Positions 55,020-64,000 of a DNA stretch of 64,000 nt are shown piece by piece. Under the pieces are notes generated by a model. That model saw nothing but the letters and a program-made list of their open reading frames with translations, did not search any database and was not told the origin of the DNA. Origin of the DNA: CAVZAB01 sp963773155. Lineage in GTDB: Bacteria > Pseudomonadota > Alphaproteobacteria > Rhizobiales > Beijerinckiaceae. The DNA is taken from NCBI GenBank assembly GCA_963773155.1, contig CAVZAB010000025.1, positions 245,413-309,412 on the forward strand, written 5' to 3'. The position numbers and the translations under genes are program-made. Position 1 is the stretch's first letter; every line of letters starts with the position of its first letter.

Positions 55020-56048
55020 TCACTTGGAGTCAGGTCTTTGCTTCGGGGCGGCTGTGCGGCGAACACTCTTCGGAGAGGAGCCAGTCCAGCGCCGAACCGC
55101 TCGGCTTAAGGAAGACTGCGCGGTGTAGCCGACGTCAGCGGCGGCTTCAGAGATGACGCCGCGGTTTGCAAGCAAGGCCTGCAAGGCCCTTTCACGTCGA
55201 AGCTCGTCCGTGAGTTGCCTGAAGCTCGTACCTTCCAACATCAACATGCGCTGGAGCGAACGCGCGCTCATTCCCGAAGCTCTCACGAGGCGGGCAAAAG
55301 AGGTGACTGGTTCATCGGTCATCGGCCCCAGAACGAGTCGAGCGGAATGACTGAATGACGAGCCTCCATTGAGGAAGTCCCACTCTTCCGCCGGGGCTTC
55401 TTCGATGCCAGAGGCGCCGACCAGCAATGTCGCGTCGAGCACGTCATCGTCAAGGTCAACAGCAAGCGTCGCTTCAGTTGACATTGCGAGAGGAGCTCCA
55501 AAGAATGGTCGAAGGTGCTCGATACCGAACACCGGGTGCGCACGAATGCGAATGCTTCGGGGCCTTGTGTGACCACGCTCGGTCGCCGCATAAAGCCCCT
55601 GTAGCAAAGAGGCAGTAAATTGTTGCGCAAGGTGCATCGTCAGGCCGTCGAGAACCATCGACCATCCTGCCTGTACGCAAAGCCCTCCGCGAATCGGCCG
55701 GAGCGAAATTAGTTCGTGTGTTGAGTACCTAGGAAGCGCGGCAACGACGCGCAGCAGGGCGTCGCGCGGAGTTCGCGAGCGGAGTATTACGCGACCGAAT
55801 TTGCCGAGATCGGCAATGCTGTTATCGGTGATGACGCGGGCGGCGATATCGGGCCCCTCCAGCGCCGCCATTTTCCGAAAGAACTCGAATACGAAGAACA
55901 GCGGTACTGGAAGTTCCGGCTCATCACCGGACATGTATCCGAGATCGGCCATTTGCAGTCGCTCGTGGACTGAGAGTCCGTTTGCTCGAAGCCAGCGGAT
56001 CATTGGGCCAAGCACCGCCGCGCGGATCAGCGGTATGGATTTAGCCAT
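55020..56048 (-). CDS. AraC-family regulator with Arabinose_bd-like N-terminal domain
   Basis: A 342-residue regulator: the N-terminal AraC-ligand-binding region (PF12625-like) begins MAKSIPLIRAAVLGPMIRWL and has DNSIADLGKFGRVILRSRTP; the C-terminal HTH domain has ASGMSARSLQRMLMLEGTSF, RQLTDELRRERALQALL and SEAAADVGYTAQSSLSRAVR followed by RWTGSSPKSVRR. This is the OruR/MmsR-like class. It is divergent from the arylsulfatase gene across 273 nt and is the best candidate for its regulator. Confidence 0.87.
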   Translation of the reverse strand: MAKSIPLIRAAVLGPMIRWLRANGLSVHERLQMADLGYMSGDEPELPVPLFFVFEFFRKMAALEGPDIAARVITDNSIADLGKFGRVILRSRTPRDALLRVVAALPRYSTHELISLRPIRGGLCVQAGWSMVLDGLTMHLAQQFTASLLQGLYAATERGHTRPRSIRIRAHPVFGIEHLRPFFGAPLAMSTEATLAVDLDDDVLDATLLVGASGIEEAPAEEWDFLNGGSSFSHSARLVLGPMTDEPVTSFARLVRASGMSARSLQRMLMLEGTSFRQLTDELRRERALQALLANRGVISEAAADVGYTAQSSLSRAVRRWTGSSPKSVRRTAAPKQRPDSK

Positions 56049-56321
56049 GTCCGAAAAGACCTTTGCCCGTTACGACTATGCTCTCGAAGCCTGGTTGCCT
56101 TTGTAGGCAAGTCTATCCGCTTAGGGGCCGGCCGGACAGGTGAATTTGACCGGACACGCCAGACTTTGCGCCCATGTCGCCCGCGCCCATTGACCCTCGC
56201 TTATCGGCCACCGTAGCCTGGCACTAGATCGAACTTGCAGGTGAGTGTGAGCATGGGGCGAGCCATCTGCACTGGGTTAATTCTTCGGTGAAACTGCTTC
56301 CAACGCTCAAGGAGTTCGAAA

Positions 56322-58817
56322 ATGAAACCGGAACCCAAGGAATGCAGCAAGCTCGTGGCCGGCGCAGCGGTTTTGATCTTTGGCTGCGTATTCGTGGTCG
56401 CCCCCGCAGTCGCTCAACAAGTCACTGGCGTCCTGGGGTCGCCAACCGCCACCACCACAATCGACGGAAAGCAGTTACCACCCCCTAATCCGCCCTTTGG
56501 CGGGGTGATCAAGGAGAGAGCCTCCGAGTCCACGCCGTGGTGGGCGCCGCGTATCGTGCCGCCGAAGGGCGCGCCCAACGTGCTGCTGATCATGACGGAT
56601 GACGACGGCTTCGGCGTGCCGAGCACCTTCGGCGGCGTCGTCCCCAGTCCCGCTCTGGATCGCATCGCGAAAGCTGGGCTGCGCTACACGAACTTCCACT
56701 CGACCTCGCTGTGTTCGCCGACGCGGGCGGCCCTGATCACGGGTCGCAATCACCACGTTGCGGGCTTCGGTGTCGTGGACGAAATCGGCACAGGCTTTCC
56801 GGGCTACAACTCGATCATTCTAAAAGCCAACGGCACGATTGGCACGATTCTTAAGGAGAACGGATACGGGACCGCATGGTTCGGCAAGGACCACAACACG
56901 CCCTCCTATCAAGCGACCCAGGCCGGGCCGTTCGACCAGTGGCCGATCGGAATGGGGTTCGAATATTTTTACGGCTTCGTCGGCGGCGACGCGAGCCAGT
57001 GGCAGCCGAACCTCTATCGCAACACGACCGCGATTTATCCCTTCCTCGGCAACCCCGGCTGGAATCTCACGACCGCCATGGCCGACGAGGCCATTCAATA
57101 CATGAAGCAGCTCAAGGAGATCGCGCCGGACAAGCCGTTCTTTGTCTATTACGTTCCCGGCGGCACCCATGCGCCACACCATCCGACGCCGGAATGGATC
57201 AAGACGATCAGCAACATGCATCTCTTCGACGACGGCTGGAACAAGCTGCGGGAGACGATCTTCGCCAACCAGAAACGCCTCGGGATCATGCCCGAAAACG
57301 CTGTGCTGACGGCGTGGCCGGACGGACAGGCCGAGTATGGCGGCGCAAAGTTGCCGCAGTGGGACTCGCTGAGCCTGGAACAGAAGAAGCTTTTCATTCG
57401 GCAAGCGGATGTCTATGGCGCCTACGAGGCGTTTACAGACCACGAGATCGGCCGCGTCATCCAGACCGTCGAGGACCTCGGCCAGCTCGACAACACCCTG
57501 ATCATCTATATCAGCGGCGACAACGGCGCGAGCGCGGAGGGCATGCTCAACGGCACGCCGAACGAGTTCACGACCTTCAACGGCGTTGAGGTGCCCGTCA
57601 AAGACCAGTTTCTCTGGTATCCATTCTGGGGATCGGAAAGCACGTATCCGCATTTTGCCGCGCCGTGGGCCTGGGCGTTCGACACGCCGTTCAAATGGGT
57701 CAAGCAGGTGGCGTCGCATTTCGGCGGCACGGCCCAGGGCATGGCCATCTCCTGGCCGGGCCACATCAATGACGTCGGCGGCGTCCGCCGTCAGTTCCAC
57801 CATATCATCGACATCGCTCCGACGATCCTCGAAGCCGCCGGCATTCCGCAGCCCAATACGGTCGACGGCATCAAACAGAGTCCGATGGACGGCGTGAGCA
57901 TGGCGTACACGTGGGACAAGGCGAACGCCAATGCGCCATCCCACCGGACGACGCAATATTTTGAAATGCTTGGCAATCGCGCGATCTATCACGAGGGATG
58001 GGTGGCGACGACGACGCCGGCGACCCTTCCCTGGGAACTCAGCACGAAGCCTGCTCCGGACGTGATTACGGGCTATAAATGGGAACTCTATAACGTCAAG
58101 GAGGACCTGACCGAGTCCAACGATCTCGCCACGGCGATGCCCGACAAGCTCAAGGAGATGCAGGATCTCTTCTACTCCGAAGCCAAGAAGAACAATGTAT
58201 TCCCGCTGGACAACTCGTCGCTCACGCGCTGGAACGCGCCCCGCCCGAGCCTCACGGCTGGCCGCAAGACCTTTACCTATTCGGGCGAATTGAGTGGGGT
58301 GCCGGCGAGCGGTGCGCCGAGCGTTCTGAACCGGGCGTACACCATAACGGCCGAAGTGCAAATTCCCGAGGGCGGAGCGGAAGGAATGATCGTCACCCAA
58401 GGCGGCCGCTTTGGCGGCTATGGCCTGTTCCTCAGCAAGGGTGAATTCGGATTCGACCGAGGCCGGGTCGTCTTCCTTTATAACCTCCTCGACCTCAAAC
58501 GCACGATGTGGGAGGGGCCCGAGCTGGAGCCTGGTCGGCACACGATCGTATTCCAATGGACGCCCGAAGGCCCGGGCCTGGGGAAGGGCGGCACAGGCTT
58601 ATTGTCCGTGGACGGCAACGAAGTCGCCAGGAACACTATGGAGCATTCGACTCCCATCACCTTCCCGGAAGATGAAACCTTCGACGTCGGGTTGGACACC
58701 CGCACCGGCGTCGCGCTGCTGGAGTATCGCTACGATCCACCCTTCAAGTTCACCGGCAAGATCGACAGGCTGACCTTTGAACTCGGTCCGGATCAGTCGT
58801 CGGAAGCGAAACAGTGA
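56322..58817 (+). CDS. Arylsulfatase (secreted, formylglycine type)
   Basis: An 831-residue sulfatase with a signal peptide (hydrophobic VAGAAVLIFGCVFVVAPAVA after a short leader). The metal-binding start NVLLIMTDDDGFGVPSTFGG and the activation motif SLCSPTRAALITGR carry Cys131, which is converted to formylglycine by an FGE or AtsB-type enzyme, not present in the window. WFGKDHNTPSYQATQAGPFD, YVPGGTHAPHHPTPEWIK and the C-terminal lectin-like domain (GMIVTQGGRFGGYGLFLSKG) match large type-I arylsulfatases. The substrate is an unknown sulfate ester. It is divergent from the AraC regulator and overlaps the next gene by 4 nt. Confidence 0.93.
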   Translation: MKPEPKECSKLVAGAAVLIFGCVFVVAPAVAQQVTGVLGSPTATTTIDGKQLPPPNPPFGGVIKERASESTPWWAPRIVPPKGAPNVLLIMTDDDGFGVPSTFGGVVPSPALDRIAKAGLRYTNFHSTSLCSPTRAALITGRNHHVAGFGVVDEIGTGFPGYNSIILKANGTIGTILKENGYGTAWFGKDHNTPSYQATQAGPFDQWPIGMGFEYFYGFVGGDASQWQPNLYRNTTAIYPFLGNPGWNLTTAMADEAIQYMKQLKEIAPDKPFFVYYVPGGTHAPHHPTPEWIKTISNMHLFDDGWNKLRETIFANQKRLGIMPENAVLTAWPDGQAEYGGAKLPQWDSLSLEQKKLFIRQADVYGAYEAFTDHEIGRVIQTVEDLGQLDNTLIIYISGDNGASAEGMLNGTPNEFTTFNGVEVPVKDQFLWYPFWGSESTYPHFAAPWAWAFDTPFKWVKQVASHFGGTAQGMAISWPGHINDVGGVRRQFHHIIDIAPTILEAAGIPQPNTVDGIKQSPMDGVSMAYTWDKANANAPSHRTTQYFEMLGNRAIYHEGWVATTTPATLPWELSTKPAPDVITGYKWELYNVKEDLTESNDLATAMPDKLKEMQDLFYSEAKKNNVFPLDNSSLTRWNAPRPSLTAGRKTFTYSGELSGVPASGAPSVLNRAYTITAEVQIPEGGAEGMIVTQGGRFGGYGLFLSKGEFGFDRGRVVFLYNLLDLKRTMWEGPELEPGRHTIVFQWTPEGPGLGKGGTGLLSVDGNEVARNTMEHSTPITFPEDETFDVGLDTRTGVALLEYRYDPPFKFTGKIDRLTFELGPDQSSEAKQ

Positions 58818-59167
58818 CAGCCTTAGGCAAGTGGCGCTTCGATAAGAAGGTCCTTGTTTTCGCTGCTATCGGCGAAGTCTTGACGGGACTGGCGCTCGTG
58901 TTGGTTCCGTCGATCGTCGGCCGTCTGCTGCTGGGTGTTCCACTGGTCGGCGTCGCGACGCCGGTGGCGCGCGTCGCGGGCATCGCCCTGATCGGTTTGG
59001 GGATCGCGTGCTGGCCGGGTCCGCCGCGGATCGGCATGCTGATCTACAGCGCCTTGGTCACGCTGTATCTGGCATATCTCGGCCTTGTGGGCGGCCTAGC
59101 AGGTGTTCTGATTTGGCCCGCCGTCGTCCTGCACCTTATGTTGGCGGCACTGTTGGCTATGGCATGA
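58814..59167 (+). CDS. Small membrane protein coupled to the arylsulfatase
   Basis: 117 residues starting at a GTG that overlaps the sulfatase stop by 4 nt, so translation is coupled. Four hydrophobic helices: VFAAIGEVLTGLALVLVPSI, LLLGVPLVGVATPVARVAGI, ALIGLGIACWPG and LVTLYLAYLGLVGGLAGVLI then WPAVVLHLMLAALLA. The family is not recognised. Its coupling suggests a role linked to the sulfatase, perhaps in the membrane. Confidence 0.7.
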   Translation: MTALGKWRFDKKVLVFAAIGEVLTGLALVLVPSIVGRLLLGVPLVGVATPVARVAGIALIGLGIACWPGPPRIGMLIYSALVTLYLAYLGLVGGLAGVLIWPAVVLHLMLAALLAMA

Positions 59168-59221
59168 AACTCGAGGTTCCGTTTTGAATAGCTGGCCTAA
59201 GTGAATTGCACGGAGGCGAAA

Positions 59222-59428
59222 ATGAAACAGCTGGCTGTGCTTTTGCTAATTCCAATAGCCTTGTGTGGGTGCCAATCGTCCCAGAAGAGCAAAGCGGAAC
59301 TGCAGGCACTTTGCGCCGATCCGGTGAATAGGCGTCCGGGCAGTTATTACTTTAACGAATGCCAGGCGGCCTATCCGGCATCGGCAAAGCAACTAAAGCA
59401 ATGGTCGAAATTATTCCCGCCGGATTAA
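59222..59428 (+). CDS. Small lipoprotein
   Basis: A 68-residue protein with signal MKQLAVLLLIPIALCGCQSS; the L-C-G-C run is a lipobox-like sequence for lipid attachment at Cys. The mature part has AELQALCADPVNRRPGSYYF then NECQAAYPASAKQLKQW, with Cys residues that may pair. It resembles short uncharacterised rhizobial lipoproteins. GGAGGCGAAA precedes the ATG. Confidence 0.7.
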   Translation: MKQLAVLLLIPIALCGCQSSQKSKAELQALCADPVNRRPGSYYFNECQAAYPASAKQLKQWSKLFPPD

Positions 59429-59489
59429 CCCTGCCAGCCGCAGTCCCTCAACCTGCCCGCGCAGAGTCAGTTTCGAGTCAAGGGCGGTC

Positions 59490-60164
59490 CATTGGCTGCC
59501 CGAAGGGTTCGCAGCCACTATCGATCGCAACGATGAGGTGCTCGCCGAGGCCGTCAAATATTTCCACTTTTACCAGCAGGCGCTACGAGACGCTGGCGCG
59601 ATCGATTTCGCAGACATGGTTCCACTTGTCGTGAGGGCGATGACTGACAGCGAATCTTATCGACGTTCGATCACGAGCTCCTACGATCACCTGTTGGTCG
59701 ATGAGTATCAGGACGTCAATCTAGGTCAGGTTCAGCTGATCGACCATTTCGTGAACGACGGTGTCAGACTTTGGGTCGTCGGTGATGACGACCAGACGCT
59801 CTGTGCGTTTCGGGCATCCGATGTTCGCTATATTCTGGAATTCACCAAGAAATACCCTGCCGCGGTTGTCCACAGTCTCGATCGCAATTACCGCTCGTGT
59901 CCAGACATCGTATCGGCGGTCAAGCGACTGATTCGAGGCGAAATCGTCATTAGAGGGTATTCCTCCTCCGAAATCGAAGCGAGGCCGATCGGGCGCTCGA
60001 TCGCCAAGTTGATGGAGCACGGCTGCGCTCGACAAGATATTGGTATTTTATACCGCGCGGGTGCCGTCGGTCTGCCATTGCAGACGACCCTGAAGGAAAT
60101 GTCGGGACTTGGCTCATGCAGGCCGGCGTCGACAAATGGGAGGCCGCCGGATTTAGATTCTTGA
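59490..60164 (+). pseudogene. UvrD/Rep superfamily-1 helicase fragment
   Basis: A plus-strand fragment with superfamily-I motifs II-IV: YDHLLVDEYQDVNLGQVQLI (Walker B DEYQD), LWVVGDDDQTLCAFRASDVR (motif III), VVHSLDRNYRSCPDIVSAVK (motif IV). Resemblance begins about ATIDRNDEVLAEAVKYFHFY. The N-terminal Walker A domain and everything after about GILYRAGAVGLPLQTTLKEM are missing, so it cannot work. The fragment lies close to the 3' end of a tRNA gene, which often marks inserted and decayed mobile DNA. Confidence 0.75.
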
Positions 60165-60303
60165 GCGTGTTTATGGCCATTATTTGCGGGTTGCGGCGCG
60201 CCATTGGCTACCGCCCGCTCCTTCAAAGACGGGAATCGCTGGGTGTTTCATTGGATGTAACGAGCCCCGCTCGATCGAGCACCCCGCAAGCTTTTGAAAT
60301 CGC

Positions 60304-60380
60304 TGGTGGGCCGGGCAGGACTCGAACCTGCAACCAGACCGTTATGAGCGGTCGGCTCTAACCAATTGAGCTACCGGCCC
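60304..60380 (-). tRNA. tRNA with anticodon CAU, probably tRNA-Ile2
   Basis: Minus strand: acceptor GGGCCGG pairs CCGGCCC, D-arm AGCTCAATTGGTTAGAGC, anticodon stem/loop with CTCATAA (anticodon CAT), T-arm GGTTCGAGTCC, discriminator A and an encoded CCA (60304-60306). It lacks initiator features. The GGGCC…GGCCCACCA acceptor and its place next to rpoD resemble alphaproteobacterial tRNA-Ile2, whose C34 is changed to lysidine by TilS to read AUA; elongator tRNA-Met is the alternative. Confidence 0.85.
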
Positions 60381-60493
60381 AGAGCGAGGGCGTCTGTACA
60401 CCGAATTGCCATTCCCTTGCAATTGAGGTCGGGGACGAGAGCTAAAATTATGTCGGGCTGGCGCATAGGGCATTTGTCCATTACTATACGTTT

Positions 60494-60835
60494 ATGAGAC
60501 CGATTGGCGTGTTCACGCGTCGCGCTTGGCACGGGCCGGCTTTGGCAATTCTGATGTCTGCGACTACGCTCCTGACGTGCGAAGTCCATGCACAACAACC
60601 CTACCAATATGGCGGCGGATGGTCGAACGGACGCTGGGTTGGCGGTTCCGGGGGCAATTGGAGCAATGGGCAATGGTATGGGGGCGGCTATGGCGGCGGC
60701 TGGCGCAACGGCCAGTACGTCGGTGCCGCTCCGCCCGGCAACAGTTACGCCCCCTATCGGCCAATGCTGAAGGGGCAGGCCGGCTGTCACCAAACCAAGG
60801 CCACGAACGGGCGGCGGCACTGGCTCTGCCCCTGA
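60494..60835 (+). CDS. Small secreted Gly/Trp-rich protein
   Basis: 113 residues with signal peptide (WHGPALAILMSATTLLTCEV then HA) and a mature part of GGGWSNGRWVGGSGGNWSNG-type repeats, rich in Gly, Trp, Asn and Tyr, ending with a Cys-flanked QAGCHQTKATNGRRHWLCP. Similar short Gly-rich exported proteins occur in many Hyphomicrobiales; function unknown. It converges on rpoD. Confidence 0.6.
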   Translation: MRPIGVFTRRAWHGPALAILMSATTLLTCEVHAQQPYQYGGGWSNGRWVGGSGGNWSNGQWYGGGYGGGWRNGQYVGAAPPGNSYAPYRPMLKGQAGCHQTKATNGRRHWLCP

Positions 60836-60858
60836 GCACCGCGGCCCCATGCAAGGCG

Positions 60859-62919
60859 TCAATTATCGAGAAAGCTCCGCAATTTGCGTGAGCGCGAGGG
60901 GTGCTTCAGCTTGCGCAGAGCCTTGGCTTCGATCTGGCGAATGCGTTCGCGCGTCACCGAGAATTGCTGGCCGACTTCCTCAAGCGTGTGGTCGGTATTC
61001 ATGCCGATGCCAAAGCGCATGCGCAGTACCCGCTCCTCGCGCGGCGTCAGCGACGCCAAGACGCGCGTCGTGGTCTCGCGCAAATTTGACTGGATTGCCG
61101 CATCGATCGGCAGGATTGCATTCTTATCCTCGATGAAATCGCCGAGATGCGAATCCTCTTCGTCACCGATCGGCGTTTCGAGGGAAATGGGTTCCTTGGC
61201 GATCTTGAGAACCTTGCGCACCTTCTCAAGCGGCATGGCAAGTTTTTCGGCGAGTTCCTCGGGCGTCGGTTCCCGGCCGATCTCATGCAGCATCTGCCGT
61301 GAGGTGCGAACGATCTTGTTGATAGTCTCGATCATGTGGACGGGAATGCGGATGGTCCGCGCCTGGTCGGCGATCGAACGGGTGATCGCCTGGCGAATCC
61401 ACCAGGTCGCATAGGTCGAAAATTTGTAGCCGCGCCGGTATTCGAATTTGTCGACCGCCTTCATAAGGCCGATATTGCCTTCCTGAATAAGGTCGAGGAA
61501 CTGCAGGCCGCGGTTGGTGTATTTCTTGGCAATGGAAATAACGAGCCGCAGATTGGCCTCGACCATCTCCTTCTTGGCCTGCCTGGCTTCGCGTTCGCCT
61601 TTCTGGACCATGTGGACGATCTTGCGGAATTCCTGGATTTCCAGGCCCGTCTCGGCAGCCAGAGCATGGATGTCGCCGCGCAGGTCCTTGATGCGGTCCT
61701 TATCCTTGGCGACGAGATCCTTCCAGCCGCGCCCACCCAATTTCGAAACGCGCAGCAGCCATTTCGGATCGAGTTCCGAATTCTGGTAGTTCTTCAGAAA
61801 GTCTTCCCGCGCAACACCGCGGCCCTCGGCGAGCCGCATCAGCCGGGTTTCAAGACCGATCAGGCGCTTGTTGATGTCGTAAAGCTGCTCGACCAGCGCA
61901 TCAATGCGGTTCTGATTGAGGGAAAGCGATTTGACGTCGGCAACGATTTCCTTCTTCAGAGTTTTGTATTTGCGCTCCTGGGCAGGCGTCAGGCTTTCAT
62001 TCTTGAGCTTGTTCTCGACATTCTGGTCCTGCAGGCGACGCAGTTTCTTGTAGGCATCAGCGATTCGGTCGAACGTTTCGAGAACCTTCGGCTTGAGCTC
62101 GGCCTCCATCGCCGACAGCGATACCGAATTTTCCAAATCGTCTTCATCGTCGAACCCGTCGTCGGGAAGCGCCGCACCATCTTCGCCTAGTCCGGCAGGC
62201 GGGGTGCGTGGCGCGGTAGGCGCCGCATTGCGCGCCGCCTGCGCCTCGTTGCGCGCGGCAAGTGCCTCCTGGGCGCCAGGCGCTGTCATGTCGATTTTGG
62301 GTGTGTTCTTGCCGTCCGGCCCGGCATAGGTCGCCTCGAGGTCGATAATGTCGCGCAGCAGGATCTTCGCGTCGTTCAATTCGTCGCGCCAGATGATGAT
62401 GGCCTGAAAGGTCAGCGGGCTTTCGCACAAGCCGGCGATCATCGCTTCGCGGCCCGCCTCGATGCGTTTGGCGATGGCGATTTCGCCTTCGCGCGACAGG
62501 AGTTCAACTGACCCCATTTCACGCAGATACATGCGGACCGGATCATCGGTCCGGTCGGCCGGTTCGGAAGAGCGCGTTGCGACGGCGGTTGGTCGGGCCA
62601 CTTCAACGAGGTCGCTGCTTTCCGCCTCTTCGTCCTCGCCGCCCGATTCCAATGAGCCTTCGCCGTCATCGGCCTCGTCGCTTTCAACGACATTGATGCC
62701 CATTTCGTTGAGCATGGCGAGGATATCCTCGATCTGCTCCGAATTGACTTCCTCGGAGGGCAGAACGGCATTGAGCTCTTCATAGGTGACAAACCCGCGC
62801 TTCTTGGCGAGTTTGATCATTCGTTTGACGGCGGCATCTGAAAGATCGAGCAAGGGGCTGTCGGAGGTTTCCACGGCCGCGGTTTCGCCTTCAGCCTTTT
62901 CCTCGTCTTTCTTTGCCAT
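60859..62919 (-). CDS. rpoD: RNA polymerase sigma factor RpoD (sigma-70)
   Basis: The housekeeping sigma factor, 686 residues. Region 1.1 is near the start (MAKKDEEKAEGETAAVETSD, MIKLAKKRGFVTYEELNAVL), then region 1.2 (DDPVRMYLREMGSVELLSRE), a large non-conserved insert, regions 2.1-2.4 (YTNRGLQFLDLIQEGNIGLM, YKFSTYATWWIRQAITRSIA), region 3 and region 4.2 HTH (LEEVGQQFSVTRERIRQIEA) ending RKLRSFLDN. GAGGGAG precedes the ATG at 62919. The dnaG gene upstream on the same strand completes the usual alphaproteobacterial dnaG-rpoD order. Confidence 0.98.
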   Translation of the reverse strand: MAKKDEEKAEGETAAVETSDSPLLDLSDAAVKRMIKLAKKRGFVTYEELNAVLPSEEVNSEQIEDILAMLNEMGINVVESDEADDGEGSLESGGEDEEAESSDLVEVARPTAVATRSSEPADRTDDPVRMYLREMGSVELLSREGEIAIAKRIEAGREAMIAGLCESPLTFQAIIIWRDELNDAKILLRDIIDLEATYAGPDGKNTPKIDMTAPGAQEALAARNEAQAARNAAPTAPRTPPAGLGEDGAALPDDGFDDEDDLENSVSLSAMEAELKPKVLETFDRIADAYKKLRRLQDQNVENKLKNESLTPAQERKYKTLKKEIVADVKSLSLNQNRIDALVEQLYDINKRLIGLETRLMRLAEGRGVAREDFLKNYQNSELDPKWLLRVSKLGGRGWKDLVAKDKDRIKDLRGDIHALAAETGLEIQEFRKIVHMVQKGEREARQAKKEMVEANLRLVISIAKKYTNRGLQFLDLIQEGNIGLMKAVDKFEYRRGYKFSTYATWWIRQAITRSIADQARTIRIPVHMIETINKIVRTSRQMLHEIGREPTPEELAEKLAMPLEKVRKVLKIAKEPISLETPIGDEEDSHLGDFIEDKNAILPIDAAIQSNLRETTTRVLASLTPREERVLRMRFGIGMNTDHTLEEVGQQFSVTRERIRQIEAKALRKLKHPSRSRKLRSFLDN

Positions 62920-63148
62920 TGCTGATCCACTCCCTCGCCGTGTGCCGCCCTATCCCGATCGTCCGCCCGCCTGTGACAGTCCGTACCTGGCTTAGAGTCA
63001 GCCCTGGTTGTTGGCTATCCGGATTGCTGCTGTCAACACCGCGACAAGCCTCCCCTAGCCGTCGCAGATTCACTTATGTAACGCCCTGGCCGGGCTATGC
63101 AAGGCCGGGACCGGCGATTGCGGGCAATCTGTGGCGCGGATGGTCCAT

Positions 63149-64000
63149 TCAGCTCGCCGGCCTGGCCTGGAAGCCCTTGAGATTGGCGGCTTCCTCGGCG
63201 AGCGCGTTGGCGTCGGCGCGGACCCGTTCGCGCAGTGCCAGGAACTCGGCCCGCCGGCCGTTGAGGCGCTGTTCGAAAGCCTCTTCGTTGGCGTCCGGAT
63301 AGCGCGCCGTGAGGTCGCGGATTTCGTCCTCGAGGTCGCGGAGCTGGAAGATCTCGGTAAAGTGGATCAAGCTGCGGGCGATGAAATCGAAGGGCGGATC
63401 GGCCCTGAGCACCGGGAAGCGGGCGGCCAGCCTGTGACCGCTGGGCAAAGTCTCGGTCGGCCGGCCATGGACTTCGTCGAGAAGACCGGCAAAGGCCGGC
63501 GAAACGAGCAGATACAGGCGATCAACGCCAAGATCGGCATCTTCGTGGTGGATCCGGATAATCTCCTGGAGGAAGTCGTCGAAGCCGCCGCTCGCATCGG
63601 CGCCGCGCAGGCGGATATGGGCGAAGCGGTCGAGCAGGCCGGCGACAATGGCCGGAAAGGCGACACATAGGCCAAGAAACAGTTTTTCTTGTGTGAACGG
63701 TTCGGCGGCCAGCCGACCATTGCCCGACGGCTGCGCATCGGCCGGACGACGACGCCCTTGGCGGGACAAATTCTGTTGCCAAAACATAGATTTAAGGTTC
63801 TGACGTATCTGCTCGCGATAATATTTCTGGACCCGGCTGTCGCCGATCGGCTGGGTGACGTCGAATAGCCGCTTTTCGAGAACGGCGCGCTGGTCAGGGG
63901 TGGCGGTCGGCGCCACCGCGGTCTCGCGCGCCCACAGGGCTTCAAACAGGGGCTTTGCGAGAGCCAGACTGGCCTCAAGCGCGCCGAGCCCGCCCGCGCG
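63149..64000 (-). CDS. dnaG: DNA primase, C-terminal part (partial at window edge)
   Basis: The frame is open to the window edge (reading LALAKPLFEALWARETAVAP upstream of the GTG at 63916), so the N-terminus lies outside. It shows the DnaG linker and DnaB-interacting C-terminal region: DQRAVLEKRLFDVTQPIGDS, RVQKYYREQIRQNLKSMFWQ and helical repeats ending ANLKGFQARPAS. Primase makes RNA primers for replication. The zinc and TOPRIM domains are beyond the window. Confidence 0.9.
   Translation of the reverse strand, partial: RAGGLGALEASLALAKPLFEALWARETAVAPTATPDQRAVLEKRLFDVTQPIGDSRVQKYYREQIRQNLKSMFWQQNLSRQGRRRPADAQPSGNGRLAAEPFTQEKLFLGLCVAFPAIVAGLLDRFAHIRLRGADASGGFDDFLQEIIRIHHEDADLGVDRLYLLVSPAFAGLLDEVHGRPTETLPSGHRLAARFPVLRADPPFDFIARSLIHFTEIFQLRDLEDEIRDLTARYPDANEEAFEQRLNGRRAEFLALRERVRADANALAEEAANLKGFQARPAS

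Noticed and set aside
56820..58556. A 578-codon open frame on the minus strand
   Set aside because: It is fully antisense to the well-supported arylsulfatase, is Arg/Val/Asp-rich, and has no recognised domain: a GC-driven shadow.

Overview
The window comes from an anoxygenic phototrophic alphaproteobacterium, most likely of the order Hyphomicrobiales (Rhizobiales) near the Beijerinckiaceae and related purple non-sulfur or methylotrophic lineages. Evidence for this is a photosynthesis gene cluster with a type-II reaction centre (pufLM), a tetraheme cytochrome subunit (pufC), carotenoid genes of the spirilloxanthin branch (crtC, D, E, F), an alphaproteobacterial RpoD next to dnaG, and gene order typical of purple bacteria. 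The order-level placement is inferred from protein resemblance, not computed.

Region 1 (1-22 kb) is the right part of the photosynthesis gene cluster. It begins inside puhE, here fused in frame to a COG0523/CobW-type metallochaperone GTPase. Next come hemA, a previously unlabelled 50-codon membrane ORF, crtC-crtD on the minus strand, and divergent crtE-crtF-bchC-bchX-bchY-bchZ-pufQ-pufB-pufA-pufL-pufM-pufC on the plus strand, tightly overlapped. A PpsR/CrtJ-type box lies between crtD and crtE, an inverted repeat with promoter-like hexamers precedes bchC, a 10-bp hairpin separates pufA from pufL, and a strong intrinsic terminator follows pufC. bchG, a membrane-anchored alpha/beta hydrolase and dxs (isoprenoid supply for carotenoids and the chlorophyll tail) follow on the minus strand. 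Together these genes supply 5-aminolevulinate, the chlorin reductase step, tail attachment, carotenoids and the core complex.

Region 2 (22-46.5 kb) is accessory and partly decayed. It holds a frameshifted dimethylglycine/sarcosine-dehydrogenase-like flavoprotein, a PEP-hydrolase-like TIM barrel, an AraC regulator, a serine-glyoxylate aminotransferase and a 4-hydroxyproline epimerase (one-carbon and amino-acid catabolism). Next are a CGNR regulator, a Gly-rich TPR protein / diheme cytochrome / DoxX set, an APC permease, a choloylglycine-hydrolase-family protein, a PQQ dehydrogenase with a fused cytochrome c, a broken alpha/beta hydrolase, an SHMT-like enzyme with a divergent LysR regulator, and a DUF1059 protein. 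Remnants of IS5 and IS110 transposases, a LuxR regulator and a cyclase/TPR protein lie between them.

Region 3 (46.8-53.1 kb) is an intact, overlapping tamA-tamB pair for outer-membrane biogenesis. Region 4 (53.1-60.2 kb) carries a pseudogenised AbiE-type toxin-antitoxin pair, an AraC regulator divergent from a large arylsulfatase, small membrane and lipoprotein genes, and a UvrD-helicase remnant. Region 5 (60.3-64 kb) returns to core genome: tRNA(CAU), rpoD and the 3' part of dnaG.

At least four otherwise well-conserved genes are broken by what looks like a single +1 shift. They could be real decay or assembly errors, and raw reads would decide.
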